Assembly: GCF_000004075.3 (NCBI RefSeq)
Contig: NC_026658.2
Location: 9,424,001 to 9,488,000, forward strand
Direction of reading: 5' to 3'
Length of the DNA stretch: 64,000 bases
Source of the DNA: Cucumis sativus
Lineage: Eukaryota > Streptophyta > Magnoliopsida > Cucurbitales > Cucurbitaceae
Shown here: positions 35,201 to 47,779 of the stretch, piece by piece
Position numbering within the stretch: the stretch's first letter is position 1
How the letters are laid out: each line of letters starts with the position of its first letter
Position numbers and translations under genes: made by a program
Notes under the pieces: model-generated
Database searches by the model: none
Seen by the model: the letters and a program-made list of their open reading frames with translations, nothing else
Told to the model about the DNA's origin: nothing

Positions 35201-37348
35201 AAGTATGAGTCATCATTCCTGAGGAAACTTTTGTTCGCATTTTCATTCACACTACTCATTTCTGTTAGCTTATCCCCTAATTAAGCATCCTTTACTTCCC
35301 TTCCACTTGCTATCTTCAAATTTTAGAACTCGAATATTCTCCACGCCTTGCAGGAAAGCAGAAAATTGATGGTATTTGAGATGTTGAGCTGGTTATTATA
35401 GTTAGTGGGTTATAATAGTCTATATTTGGGGTACGTGGGGTACATACTGTTCTAGTCTAGATTGTAATAGTCTATGTTCAGGGGATAGACGGTTTTATTC
35501 TGTGTAGAAAATAGTAAACACACTGTGATAGTAAACACACTATGACAAAGAAGGAAATAGAGGATGAGTAGCACAAAGTAGGATTTGAAATAGGTAACAT
35601 ATAATTAGTTGTAGATTATAATAATTGGAAACCCCAATTATAGTTCACCCACTTGAAGTTGGGGCCAAACACTCCCTTTAGTTTTCTATAATAGCTCCTA
35701 AGCAACTCCTAAGTGTAACTTATTGACCTTTAGATCGGTATAGTCGTATATTTCTATTATCCAAATAATTTACAATGGTTCTACTATCCTTTATGACAAT
35801 AGACGGAAGTGAATTTGATTGTTTCACTCTATCTTGGCGTTGAACAGGTATGTGACAGCAAGTGCTGCTTGGCTAAATGGTGCTTTTGGCAAGATCGCAA
35901 AAGCAGGGCAGGCAGCGGGAACAAAAACTAGAGAGAAATTCCATTTGGCCATGTCAAACTTAACTTCAAAGGTGCGTTTATGAATGGCGACGTAAAAGTT
36001 AGGATTTTCTTGAACTGGGTTGGTGTAACTAAGAACAATCATAGAAACAATAGGTTTTATAAATTAGGTATTGTTTGATATCTATTTCGTTTTCGGTCTT
36101 TTTTTCAAATAAGTCTATTTTTTTTACCGTGATTTGCATCTTCTCACATTTTTAGTCAATTGTCTTTTAAAAACTAATTTTTTAGTTTTTAAAACTCTAG
36201 TAAAGAGTAGATAGCAAAGCAAGAAATTTGGAAGTGGTAGGAGTTGTTGTACTTAATTTTTAAGAACTAAAAACTAAAACCAAATGGTTACTAAAAAAAT
36301 GGAGCCTTAATTATTCGTATATTTTTCTAATTTTCTGTTTTATGAATTAGCCAAAACAATGTTAAAAAAGGAAGTCTGCCAAAAGAATTTAGGTTGTTTG
36401 GAGTCCTAAAGAAAAGCACAAGTAATTAATAACAATAACAAGTAGTATTAATTAAAAGAGACCGTTAGTAAATAAAGAGCTAGATTCAAAGTATTAATAT
36501 ATATAACAACATTTAAAAAAGATGCAAATGTAGCAAAATCTATCAAAGTCTATCATTGATAAGCTATGCTATATTTGTTATTTTTTAATTTGTTGCTATA
36601 ACTCTTCGTTATTATCCCTTAAAATTGCTACCATTATAATTACTCTATTTAAAATCAACATCTTAACGAAAGGTTTAGCCAAATCTATGGCAAAAGATGA
36701 ACGGTTCCTAGTCGAGAGAAATCTCTTTACAACCTTGTTTCTTTAAAAGCTTCTTTCAAACAATCAAGATTTACCTTTACCTGTTTGAATTCATTTTTTT
36801 CTCTCCTGAAAATACAACAAATCTGGGCTTAAACAAGCATCTGTAAGTCAATAAAAAAGTGTTTGTAAGCTCTTTTGGGAATTTGTTCAAACAGATCTTC
36901 AAAGACTTGCAAGATTAAAAGAAATAGCTGATAAAAAGAAAAAAAGTAAAACTAAAATTTTGTTAGGTAACTATTTTGTTTTTAGTTTCTGAAATTTATG
37001 TTTGTTTTCTCATACTTTTTCTATTATTATTATTATTATTATTTTTACCTATCTAAATAAACACTTGAATATGTAGTGAAATTCCTAAACTGAAAAAACT
37101 AATTTTTCAATTTTCAAAATTAGGTTAGCTTTCCCAAACATGTGCAGTAAGTGCTCACAAAGGTTAGAAACTTATGAGTGGTAATAGCATTTATTAACTT
37201 CATTAATGATTATCAAACAAGCATTAAAGATTAGGAGTTCTTTTTAGTTGGAAGTGTAGAAGAAGATCCATTATTGTTGGATTTATGAAACTGACCTTTA
37301 TTTGTTATTTGAAACATGTAGGAATCCCCTGTTGTTGCCTCATCTTGA
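32222..37348 (+). CDS. RRM protein of the BPA1-like (binding partner of ACD11) family (274 aa)
   Basis: Eight exons: 32222-32227, 32315-32424, 33190-33265, 34048-34119, 34205-34273, 34862-35202, 35848-35971, 37322-37348; 275 codons in frame. The first exon encodes only M-Q. An RRM-like fold spans residues ~5-90 (RTVQVKHVSNLATEREINEF, TAFVTFRDPKALEIALLLSG). The C-terminal half is alanine- and lysine-rich and helical (MYVNRAQEVVANVLAKGSAI, KVLSFDRRVGLTEKLTVGIS), ending ESPVVASS. BPA1-like proteins bind the sphingolipid-transfer protein ACD11 and modulate cell death and immunity in Arabidopsis; the role here is inferred. Exon 5 is assigned from reading frame although no AG precedes it (see findings); skipping it leaves the frame intact and gives a 251-residue form. 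Confidence 0.82.
33740..33860. repeat. Dispersed TATC/GATA repeat in intron 3 of the RRM gene
   Basis: Contains TATGTGATAGATCACAATAG, GATAGATTACTATCTATGTC and similar near-palindromic words, preceded by TATAGCAAAATATTAGA. Same vocabulary as the copies near 12773 and 62660. Confidence 0.45.
35375..35690. repeat. MITE-like dispersed repeat, copy B, in intron 6 of the RRM gene
   Basis: Shares GAG(C/T)TGGTTATTATAGT, TATAATAGTCTATATTTGGGG and AGAAAATAGTAAACAC with 22745-22925. It ends near CCAACTTCAAG-like text (reverse of CTTGAAGTTGGGGCCAAACA) and GGGGCCAAACACTCCC at 35665-35680, the usual kind of edge for short plant DNA elements. Confidence 0.45.
36520..36610. repeat. Dispersed TATC/GATA repeat in intron 7 of the RRM gene
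   Basis: AGCAAAATCTATCAAAGTCTATCATTGATAAGCTATGCTATATTTG; a shorter and more decayed member of the same group. Confidence 0.4.
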
Positions 37349-37649
37349 AAGCTTAGGCTTCAAGAAACTCAATTGGCTTTGGCTGCTTCTATTTGTACTC
37401 TGTTTCTTTTCATTCTATTTCTTCAGATTATTTTCTCTTCAGGACTTTGCTCTATTATTATTATTACTATTTGTATTTTTTTTTATTCATATTCTTTAAC
37501 TAAACTATAAGGGTGTTTGGCTGATGAGAATTTTGTATTTGTAAGATTGGTCATGGAAGTGTAAAGAAAATCCAATTATTATTTATCTTATACTCTTATT
37601 ATTTATTTGTTGTCTTGTGGCTCCGTTGCTTACCAATCGGTTCTAATTT

Positions 37650-37735
37650 TTAGGGTGCGTAGGGAACGAGTTATTATACTATGTGAGTTATAATAAATTA
37701 TGTTATTGTATTATAGTCTGTATTTGAGAATTTTT
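37650..37735. repeat. Possible fragment of the MITE-like repeat family, copy C
   Basis: GGGTGCG..GAGTTATTATA.. with GTGAGTTATAATAA and TTATAGTCTGTATTTGAG echoes the cores of copies A and B. Short and decayed. Confidence 0.3.
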
Positions 37736-39943
37736 GTCGCAACCTTTGCGATGAAATTACAACTATTACACACCAAGTCTTGCAACAAAATTACTTTTTC
37801 TAATTCCAATTTTGTAATGTTCATTTGTTACTTTTTTATTAAAATATATTTCGTTGATGACAAATTTTGGTCAAAAGAATACGCACTTGATACCGACATA
37901 AATTTGTAATTTTGTGAAGAGGATCACCTGAAAAAGCAAAGAATAATAATAATAAGTAAAAAATTATAGTTTTCTTAAATGGAGCCATAGTGATGTATTC
38001 TTAGTTTTAGTTGACCTAAAAACTCTCTCCTCGGCCAAGCTCGATATAAAGCATATTGGCTACGGCCATGCTCGCCTCTTCCACTTTGTCCATTTTGGTC
38101 ACAGATTGCTACCTTCATTTTGAATCATGCTATCCCTCGTGCTTTATCGTCCATGTTCTCGTCAAATGATGTTTATGTCCTTTATATATATAAATATATA
38201 AATAATTGTGTAATTAGCATGAATATACTTTTCATAAAAGTAGATAATGACAAATACTCTCTTGTTGTCTCTCAATCACTCTTTATTATCATGAAACCAC
38301 ATGAAATCTAACCCCATATACATACATATTAGAAAAGAGAAAAAAAAAAATTAAAGTCCCATATAATTTATAGAAGTTTGCCAAAGTAACATTTTTGGGT
38401 GGTGGTATGACTGACATCTTTGTCAAACCATATTCAAATAATTGGGTGTATGACACAAAAGTAAAAGCTGTTTATAGGCAAAAGGCACTTCCTTTTTGAC
38501 TCATTCTCTTCACCCATCTACTCATTATCTTTCTCAAATATATAAATAATTCTTCTTCAATTTCCTTTCAAACCCATTTGCTTTCCTTTTTTCTTCTTTC
38601 AACCATAAATTTCCCTTTTAAGCTTCTCCATCATCTTACCATTCATGCATGCCTTACCCAAACTTCAAATGCATCTTCTATCCATTCCAGTAATTTTTCT
38701 TTAAACTTATTATCACCACATTATTGTTTTCTTTGCTTTATTCCACACTGGAATTCCATCAAAGTTCACTTGTTTTTGTATGTAAAAAGTAGCACGTTCG
38801 ATCAAAGTACTCGAACACTTTTATCATGCTTAGGTGACTTACTCACAAATGAAATATACCATAAAGTTCACTATGATAATATATTAATTAATTATTAAGT
38901 TAGAATGATAAGACATCATATTATACTTTAATGTAATTTCATTTGTTCATTGTGAATTTTGTTTTAACACATTTGATTAAAGGAAGTTTCAATTAAATTT
39001 ACTAGGGTTGTTATTCAATTGTCTAAAAAACAAAATTTTCACTAATATTTCAAAATTCTAAACTCCCAAATTATCGTAAAACACACCGTATATATAATTT
39101 CATAAAATCAAATTATCTTTTAACGTGCATGATGTTTTTTTATATGGTTGTAACACATTGATATAAATTTATAATATAATTTATTCCCAATACAATTATT
39201 TATTTGAATATTACAAACTTTTTAAAGTTAATTTTGGAATGATTCTCTTCATAGAAAACAAATCAAACATATACAAAATCTTATATATTTTTGTGTACAA
39301 ATATATGTTTGTGGTCCATGAAAAGATGCTACATTGTTTTTTAGCAAATCCGATTATTTTAAATATTCAGTTTTTTTAATCACAAATCATTTCTACGAAG
39401 ATATGATTATTGACCTTTGTTATCGAGGTCTATAATATAGTTTTGATGTCAATTGAACTATTTAATTTTGATAAACTAGATAAAAAAAAATGAAATGACA
39501 AGTTTTAGTATTAAAGAAACTTATGAATAAGTTCGCTTTGTTTATGTTAAAGTGAAAGAAATCTCTATGGAACTAAGAAAGTTGCCTAGTAGAATATATA
39601 TATATATGTTAGGTTAAATATTCCTTTGCCTCTTTAAATTATTCATATTACTTTACCTAAAATATTAAAATTGATTAATATTTATTTTATAATTATTTAA
39701 TAACTATTTTGAGTACGGACAATATTTTCCGACCTCTAACCAATCGATGATGTAATCGTAATGAAATTTTATTGATGAATCAATTTGTATGAGCCTTCAA
39801 TCGCAACATAAATTAGATATATTTTTTTCACTTTTATTTAGACATTTTGACATTAATTGTGACAAACTTCATAATTCTCTTATTATAACAACCATATTAT
39901 TTGGAGCTCTTCATCAATGGTATCTCCTTCTCAATAAATAATG

Positions 39944-40070
39944 GTTAAGTGGTAAGGATTCAATCCACATAGTCACTTACCTTAGGAATTAATTTTCTAC
40001 GAGTTTCCTTATCATCCAAATGTTGTAGTGTCAGGTGGATTATTGTCCCGTGAAATTAAGTAATTAAGGT
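39944..40070 (+). mobile_element. Truncated Au-type SINE
   Basis: Plus-strand text GGATTCAATCCACATAGTC (box-B-like), TAGGAATTAATTTTCTACGA, ATCCAAATGTTGTAGTGTCA and TTGTCCCGTGAAATTA follows the order of the two intact copies. The 3' part (the TCGAGGTGCGC.. end and A tail) is missing, and no target-site duplication was found. Confidence 0.7.
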
Positions 40071-40800
40071 ATCTCTTAGTGGGTCCCACAAAATTATCAA
40101 ACATAATGAAATTGATCATCATGACAAAAAATGTAATAAACTTCAGCTTTACTTTTCAAAATATCATCGATGGATTGCAATTTTGGAAAATAAACATGGC
40201 CATAACGTGTCTAATTTGATTGAATTAGCTAGAGATGTATACATGTTTAATAAAAAAATCAAATGAATTCCTCAACTCCATCCCACATCTAAATTGAAGC
40301 ATAACCAATCACGCTCGAGACATTATAGTACGTTCCATGCATTAGAACGTTATCTATAAATTCTAACTCAATCACTTTGAACTCGTCACATAATATACAT
40401 TATTTTAAAGTGGTCATAATTGTAATTGTATTAATCATATATGTATATATATATATATATTAAGCTCACAATTAGACATATCAAATATATTTAATTTATA
40501 TATATATCAAAGTAATAAAGTATTTACAAATTAAAACTTTAGAGAATTTTTGATCACATAGATTTATAAATTCTCCTTCACATTAAGGAAAGCAAAAACA
40601 CCAAAGAAAATTAAAGAAAGTGTCTCAATAAAGCTGCTTGCCCACTAAGTTAAGCACCACAAACTTTAAAAGCAAAAAAAAATCATAACATAATCATCAT
40701 CTCTCCATATACTTGCCTCTCTTTACTCTTTTTCTTCCTTTATTTTCCTACTCATCTCCTTCGAAACTCTTCACCATTATTATTATTCCCATCCTAAGAA

Positions 40801-40830
40801 ACCTCTCTCTCTTTTTCTCTCTCTCTGGTA
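40801..40830 (+). promoter_or_regulatory. CT-rich leader (Y patch) of the MCTP gene
   Basis: CTCTCTCTTTTTCTCTCTCTCTGG directly upstream of the ATG at 40837; a pyrimidine patch typical of plant 5' UTRs. Confidence 0.5.
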
Positions 40831-40836
40831 ACACAC

Positions 40837-43800
40837 ATGGCCACTGGCCAACTTAGGAAGCTTATAGTTGAAGTTGTGGATGCTCGTAACCTCTTGCCTA
40901 AAGATGGACATGGATCCTCCAGTCCTTACATCGTGGTCGACTACTATGGCCAACGAAAACGGACACGAACCATAGTGCATGACTTGAACCCGACGTGGAA
41001 CGAGGTTCTCGAGTTCAATGTCGGGCCACCATCGAGTGTGTTCGGAGATGTTTTGGAACTTGATGTGATCCATGATCGAAGCTACGGGCCAACAAGACGA
41101 AACAACTTTTTGGGACGGATCAGATTGAGTTCTACTCAATTTGTGAAGAAAGGAGAAGAGGCTTTGATTTATTTTCGTTTGGAGAAGAAGAGTCTCTTTA
41201 GTTGGATTCAAGGAGAGATTGGCTTGAAAATTTATTACTCTGATTGCGTTACACCTGCAAGGGTTGAGGAGGGAGATGCAATCAATACAGTTGAGCAACC
41301 AACGACTGAAGGCGATGCAATTAATACAGTCGATCAACCAACGACTGAGCCAGAACTAAAGCCCAAAGAGCAAAAACCAGAGCCAGACTCAGAACTAAAG
41401 CAATCACCTTTGTTGGAACAACAAGGTAATTATTTAGAATAGTCACTAAAAATTTAAACTTAAATCCTCCTTGTTTTGGTATATCTCTTAACTTTATAAT
41501 AGTTTCTTGTTGTAAAATTCTGTAAGATTGTAGAATTTTATTTGCTAAATTGTTTGTAAAATTTAGAATTAATTATATAACAAATACTTTTTTAAAAAAA
41601 CTTTATTATATTTATTTTAAAAATACACTTATATATAATACTTCCAAAAAATTGTATTACTTTTTATTTAACTTTCTTAAATCTTTCAAAATTAAAATGC
41701 TTAGTAGAAATATTTTTAAAATAGCCTAAAATAACGTGATCATCTAAAATTTTACTCTACGTCAAAATTGAATTTAATATTTTCAATATCCTTCAAAATT
41801 CTAAAGAATTTGTACTCCTCCAGATCAACAGTAATAATATTATAACTTTGAAAATATTAAGAGTATTTTATAGACAAACTATCAAGGAATGTTTTTCTTT
41901 TTTTTTTATGGCTTAACTTAAAAACAAAATTTACAAGGTAAATACATAAAACCTCAAATCCTTCCTTTTGGATGAACCCTTCAATTGAAAGATGGAATGA
42001 AAAACTTTGAAATAATCACATTATAAGTTTGTGATTGCATCATTTGGTCATATAACATCTGTTGAAGGATATTGAAACAGCTTTTAAAGTAATATAAGTT
42101 TTTATTTTCTTTATCGAAAAAAATACTATGTTAGATTGTTCCATAATTAAAGTTGTTACTCGTACATTTGACAGATGTCACCCAACAAACGGACGAACTA
42201 GCAAGTATTGAAGGCCAAATCGCTCCAACAACAGAAAATTTGGCAGATAAGGGCAATGCAGCTCCGGAAGTAGAAACTTTGGGAGTCGAGAGCAGTACTA
42301 GTCCCACAGAAATTCCAACTCCTGCTGTTGAAACGGTGTCATCAGAAACCCATCCACCGGTGGAAGCGATGGAACAAGGCCGGGAGGCGCCACCAAAAAC
42401 ATCATCGGAAGAGAAGCAACCGACAGCAGAGTCAAAAGAAGAAGCAGAAATCAACTTGACGCCACAACCAATTAAAAGATCGATGCCGATACCAAGCTAC
42501 ACATTGGAGGCAACAGAAAGTCGAACAATGGAACAATCCACATTTGATCTTGTAGAGAAGATGCATTACCTCTTCGTGCGAGTAGTAAAAGCACGCTCAC
42601 TCGCCACTAATAGCCATCCAATAGTGCAAATCGAAGCATTTGGAAAACGTATCAAATCAAACCCAGCCAGAAAGAGCAACGTGTTTGAGTGGGACCAAAC
42701 ATTTGCATTTAGCCGCGGTGCAGCGGATTCTGCCTCCATGATGGAAATTTCAGTTTGGGATGGCAAAGTAAACGACGCCGTATCACCAACTGACGTGGAC
42801 GGACGCAATTTCTTGGGTGGCTTGTGTTTGGACGTATCAGATATTCTATTGCGTGACCCACCAGATAGTCCACTGGCCCCACAATGGTACAGATTGGAAA
42901 GGGAAAGAAACGACGCCGCTTTTGGTGGGTATTTAATGTTAGCCACGTGGATTGGTACTCAAGCCGACGATGCGTTTCCCAACGCGTGGAAAACAGATGC
43001 CGGTGGGAATTTTAACTCTAGAGCAAAAATTTACCAATCGCCAAAAATGTGGTATCTACGCGCCACAGTCATTGAAGCACAAGACGTCGTTCCGATCACC
43101 GCTGTGAAAGAAGCTTTGTTTCAAGTCAAAGCTCAACTTGGCTTCCAAGTTTCCGTAACAAAACCCGTCGTGACCCGAAATGGCGCTCCGTCGTGGAATC
43201 AGGATTTGTTCTTTGTTGCCGCTGAGCCAATGACCGACCACTTGATCTTCACCGTTGAGAGTCCTCGTAGCTCGAAGTCTCCGACCGTCATCGGAGTTGT
43301 AAAAATCCCACTCACTGACATTGAGCGGCGAGTGGATGACCGAAAAGTGACAGCACGGTGGTGCACACTCGCCGGAGTTGTGGATGAAAAGGGATCATCT
43401 TACACAGGAAGAATTCAGTTGAGGTTGTGCTTTGATGGAGGGTATCACGTGATGGATGAGGCGGCGCACGTGAGTAGCGATTATCGGCCGACGGCGAGAC
43501 AGCTGTGGAAGCCGCCGGTAGGTGTGATTGAAATTGGTGTGATCGGATGCAGGGATTTGGTTCCAATGAAGTCCACGGCGACCGGAAAAGGATCCACCGA
43601 TGCGTATTGTGTTGCAAAATATGGGTCTAAATGGGTCCGAACTAGAACGGTGAGCAACAATTTTGATCCCAAATGGAATGAACAATATACGTGGCAGGTA
43701 TATATTTTTACCTTTTACTTTTTCAAATATGTAAAACTTCATTTTTTACTTTTTAAAATACCAATTTAGTTTTTCTTCTCATAAATTTAGTAATAAAATT

Positions 43801-45370
43801 AACATTTTGATACGTTCAATTTTTGTTCCAATACTATAATTTTAGTCCCTGTGTTCTTTTTTTTTTCTTTAGCAAATCTTAAGTTTAGTTATCAATTATT
43901 AGATTTTTTTAAAAAAGCTTTTTGTCATGTATGATATTTATACTATAAATAGTTAAAATATTCATGAAAATTATTAATATTTTCAATTCAGTTTGGTAAA
44001 AATTAACTAAATTAAGATTATTAAAAATATCTAGACTAATAATGACAATATAGAAGGTCTAATACGAAACAAATTGTAAAGTATAAGACAAAAATGATAT
44101 TTTAATACAATTTAATACTCTGTTCGCAACCATGAATTAAACTTTTATCATAAAATTTAATATTAAACTTGTTATGTTCAAAGTTGAAGAATTTAGGAAC
44201 AAATATAACGGAAATTTGAAATTTATTAAATGATTAAAATATCATAAATAAAAATTATTTGAAAAAATGAATATATTTTGGACTAACGTGAAATTATTTT
44301 TCCTCCAGGTTTACGATCCATGTACGGTTTTGACAATTGGAGTTTTCGATAGTATGGAAGAATCTGAAAATGGTGATCGACCTGATTCACGAATCGGCAA
44401 AATACGAATACGAATCTCCACCTTAAAAACTGGTAAGGTATATAGAAATTTTTACCCTCTCCTCCTTTTAACCACTGCTGGTACAAAAAAAATGGGTGAA
44501 CTTGAAATCGCTGTTCGATTCGTTCGTTCGGCACCGCCGTTGGATTTCTTACACGTGTACTCCCAACCATTGCTGCCGTTGATGCACCACGTGAAGCCTC
44601 TCGGAGTTCGGCAACAGGATTTGCTCCGAGGCGCGGCAGTGGAGACGGTGGTTGGTCATTTTTCCAGATCGGAGCCGCCGCTTCGACGGGAGATCGTTGT
44701 ATTCATGCTGGATGCCGAATCACATAGCTTTAGCATGCGAAAAATTCGTGTGAATTGGTACAGAGTCATCAATGTGGCCTCCACCATCATCGCCGCTGTG
44801 AAATGGATCGACGATACTCGATCGTGGCGGAATCCGACGGCCACCATACTAGTCCACGCGTTGCTGGTGATTCTGATTTGGTTCCCTGATTTGATCATTC
44901 CGACGATTTCATTTTACGTTTTTGTCACGGGCGCATGGAATTACAAATTGCGATCGTCGGAGCATATTCCGAGTTTCGATTCAAAGCTTTCAATGACGGA
45001 CATCGTGGAACGAGATGAATTAGATGAAGAGTTCGATGACGTACCGAGCACGAGATCAGCAGAAGTTGTACGGATGAGATACGATAAGTTGAGGGTGATT
45101 GGGACACGTGTGCAAAGTTTATTGGGGGATTTAGCAACTCAAGGGGAGCGTGTACAGGCGTTGGTGACATGGCGTGACCCACGTGCCACTGGTATTTTTA
45201 CTGGGATATGCTTTGCGGTGGCAGTGGTGCTCTACGTTGTGTCGTTGAGGATGGTGGCAGTGGCGTTCGGGTTTTATTACCTCCGCCACCCAGTTTTTCG
45301 AGATCGATTGCCATCACCGGCTCTTAACTTCTTAAGAAGACTTCCGTCTTTGTCAGATCGATTAATGTAG
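40837..45370 (+). CDS. Multiple C2 domain and transmembrane region protein (MCTP, QUIRKY type), 1057 aa
   Basis: Three exons: 40837-41425, 42175-43697, 44309-45370; 1058 codons in frame. Four C2 domains: C2A residues ~5-125 (RKLIVEVVDARNLLPKDGHG, DLNPTWNE), C2B ~330-460 (LFVRVVKARSLATNSHPIVQ), C2C ~489-620 (WYLRATVIEAQDVVPIT), C2D ~645-790 (GVIEIGVIGCRDLVPMKSTA, DPKWNEQYTWQVYDPCTVLT). A proline/glutamate/threonine-rich linker (residues ~145-320) separates C2A from C2B. The C-terminal phosphoribosyltransferase-C-like region (~828-1057) has hydrophobic spans at ILVHALLVILIWFPDLIIP and GIFTGICFAVAVVLYVVSL. MCTPs tether ER to plasma membrane at plasmodesmata; QUIRKY, of similar length, acts in organ shape with STRUBBELIG signalling. 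Which MCTP orthologue this is cannot be told from the sequence alone. Confidence 0.93.
41272..41349 (+). repeat. In-frame tandem duplication of about 39 bp in the MCTP linker
   Basis: Encodes GDAINTVEQPTTE followed by GDAINTVDQPTTE. The two 39-base units differ at a few sites. It lies just after C2A in the unstructured linker. Confidence 0.85.
43880..44040 (+). repeat. Repeat in MCTP intron 2 shared with the BAHD cluster
   Basis: Text from ATTAGATTTTTTTAAAAAAG through GCTTTTTGTCATGTATGA, TTTATACTATAAAT, GTTAAAATAT and AAAATTAACTAAATTAAGAT to AATATCTAGA is closely matched at 51446-51595, 7.5 kb away. Non-coding; probably two copies of one dispersed element. Confidence 0.75.
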
Positions 45371-46500
45371 ACTGTATAGAGATGTTTGAAGAATAGATAG
45401 GGGAGGAAACATTTTTAAAAATTATTCAATATGATTGTGAAATAACGTTATTGACAAATTTGGTATGGTTTCCTTCGTATCCACAAAATTAAAGGTTGCA
45501 AAAATCTAATGGGATAAAATAAAATCTAGAGAATATTGATTTAAACAAATAAATATGATTTACATACTATTTTAGCAATGCTACTAGTAAAAAATAAAGA
45601 AATTTGATTTCATAGAAGAGGAAGAGAGATTTCTAAGGAATAAAGTTTAAAATAATAATAAATATTGAATAAATTAGACGAAATTTGTTTATAATTAACA
45701 TTTTATATACATATCCACTATATTAATCATATTTTGTGTAGTTGATTCAACGTGTATCACATCTTTACTTGAATAATTGTGTAATGTTAGCATAGGTTGC
45801 AACAAGTCGATCCTTCCCTTGACATACATTTGAGTTGGAAGAGAATCGACTTAAAGATGTCCATTTTCAAGAGTGAAAGAGAGGCAGTGAAGGAAATAAA
45901 TGCATGATGTAAACTTGGAAGAGTCACATCCATGTTCCCATCTCATATACATATATGTGTGTTGGTATATTTTGAAATTACAATCAGATGGCACCACCCA
46001 ACTTCAACAAGATTTGATTTCTTCTCATCAGCGTTTGTTCATTTCTTGTTTTATTTTATTTTTTTCCTAAGCTCATTTCACCCATTTTTACATTTTCTTA
46101 AAGTTTAATTTAATTTAATTTAATTGTGAAAAAATGATTTACACTAAGTTTGATATTATTATTCGTTTGACTTCTATAAACATTACAAACTATTATTATT
46201 GGACCAAAAAACAATTACTTAGAATACATTGTTAGACGTAAATTTTAATATCTAGAATGTGTACGGTTACGGGGTAAGAATGACACTGTGGTAATATTTT
46301 AAAGTGTTCTAATTAGTTTTGTTTCTAAAATCAACACAAATATCACTTTTTATAGTTTTAATAAATTTTTATTGGAAGAGTGGTTTTGAAATGCTTATAA
46401 AAGGCAAAGTTGAGAGCCTATTTTGGTTTTTCTGGGGTAAATTAACCTTATACAGACCATTCATCTAAACCTTTTTCAAAGATCTTGATAGAAGAACTCT
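45371..46500. other. Intergenic spacer between the MCTP gene and the BAHD cluster
   Basis: 3' UTR of the MCTP gene, then AT-rich text without a gene. From about 46260 the sequence matches the 3' flank of BAHD copy 3 (61413 onward), so the duplicated segment begins there. Confidence 0.5.
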
Positions 46501-47235
46501 TTACTCTTTGAAATACTCCATATGCTTCATCTGTAACTGTATTGCTATGATGATCGAACCATTATTGTTTGACCCTGGCATGATGAACACCTTCCCATCA
46601 TAAGCTAACAGTGATGGTCCAACATAATTTGGGTGTCCCCTCCCAAAATCTGCATCATATATTGACATTGACAACCAAGACACTGTAGATAGATTCAGGT
46701 TGCTCAAGGATGTGCCTTTAACTCGAACAATGGATGAAGATGACGACGATGATGTTCTCGTCCAACATATGTCCTCTTCTGTTGTTAGAAAGTCTATTGC
46801 TGATGTCACGTATATATCAGTCATCTTCCATGATGCTTCTCTTATCTTTTTGGCAGCATAGCTTAATGGTTGAGACATTAACTCCCCAAATTCGCACTGC
46901 GGAGTTATGCTAATCAAGGCTGCATTTCCACAAAAGTTTTTAGGGATGGGTTTCCTAAGTCGTTGTCTTACGTTAACAACTATTTGAACCATTGTTGATA
47001 GGTTGCTCTTGTCATTGTCGATGTTACGGGCTTTGCTTGCACACACCCATATGTGTCCCGTGATCGATTCATATCGACTGTATGGTGATGGTTGCAGTAG
47101 TACTTCATTGACATCTACCGATTTCTTGATGTTTTGATTAGTTGGATTTGAAGAATTTGCTCTCATTCTTAGCTTTTCAACTTGCTCCTTGGTAAGTTTC
47201 AACAATGTGGATTTGGTTTCTTTCATCTTCTCCTC
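46501..47235 (-). pseudogene. BAHD acyltransferase copy 1: orphan second exon
   Basis: Open reading frame of 244 codons equal to exon 2 of the neighbouring BAHD copies, starting at the acceptor (..GAACAG then GAGGAGAAG). The matching first exon, with start codon and HxxxD motif, is absent: similarity to the other copies' intron stops at about 47400 and unrelated sequence follows. The conserved DFGWG motif reads DFGRG (codon at 46641-46639). The C terminus ends in FKE at a stop, without the KKFFYEDL tail of copies 2 and 3, because of a small change near 46500. With no N-terminal half it cannot be a working enzyme. Confidence 0.85.
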
Positions 47236-47399
47236 CTGTTCAATGATTTAAAATTTTAGAGATATAATTTTGGTAATTGTACTTTAAGAAACATTTTTTT
47301 TAAAATTTTAACCCTACATTTTCTGTAAATCTTGAAAGGCCTTTCAACTGTTAGCCAATGGTCAACTTTTTTTCTTCAAAATATATGTTTATCTTCTCA

Positions 47400-47715
47400 C
47401 TTTGCATGTTGCCTCCGAAACGAAAAAGTTTTGTCTATGTGGTTTTGTTGACGGGTTGTTGCTCACATGCGTTGCCTCAGAAACCAAATCCATCATCTTT
47501 ATTTTTCGATTAAGGGTTTGTAGTAACAGATTGGTGTCGAACTTCCCCTTGCTGCTTCGACGATGCCTTGTCGCTCTGATTTTGACATTGTCGCGCTTTT
47601 GTTTCTATCGAACGGTGCTTCAAGTGACAGATGCTACACTTAAGTACCATGTGCTGAACGAAAGAGTCTGGTGCCCACTCCTTTGGAAAGGTATGTCTAG
47701 CCGATGACAAACACA
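47400..47715. other. Unrelated segment replacing exon 1 of BAHD copy 1
   Basis: Starts exactly where BAHD intron homology ends. It is less AT-rich than its surroundings and carries a direct repeat (ATG(T/C)GTTGCCTC(C/A)GAAAC at about 47406 and 47468). No protein family recognised; an ORF at 47402-47707 (+) has no known motif. Likely part of an inserted element or a rearranged fragment. Confidence 0.4.
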
Positions 47716-47779
47716 AAAATAATGTGTACCTACTCTGATTCCTTATTTCAAATTTGCATTAATCTTTGCGGCATTGATG

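Larger units (their letters stand above)
37349..40836. other. Intergenic spacer with a SINE copy
   Basis: No gene recognised. A run with TATATAAATAATTC followed by pyrimidine-rich text (38538-38600) resembles a promoter and leader, and a 106-codon ORF follows (38578-38898), but it matches no family. A truncated SINE lies at 39944-40070. AT microsatellites occur near 39595 and 40440-40460. The last 150 bases before 40837 are CT-rich. Confidence 0.5.

Noticed and set aside
38578-38898. 106-codon ORF preceded by a TATA-like and pyrimidine-rich stretch
   Set aside because: No motif, signal peptide or family resemblance that I trust; kept only as a remark on the spacer.
47402-47707. 101-codon ORF next to the BAHD orphan exon
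   Set aside because: Lies in a segment that looks rearranged; no recognised domain and crosses an internal direct repeat.
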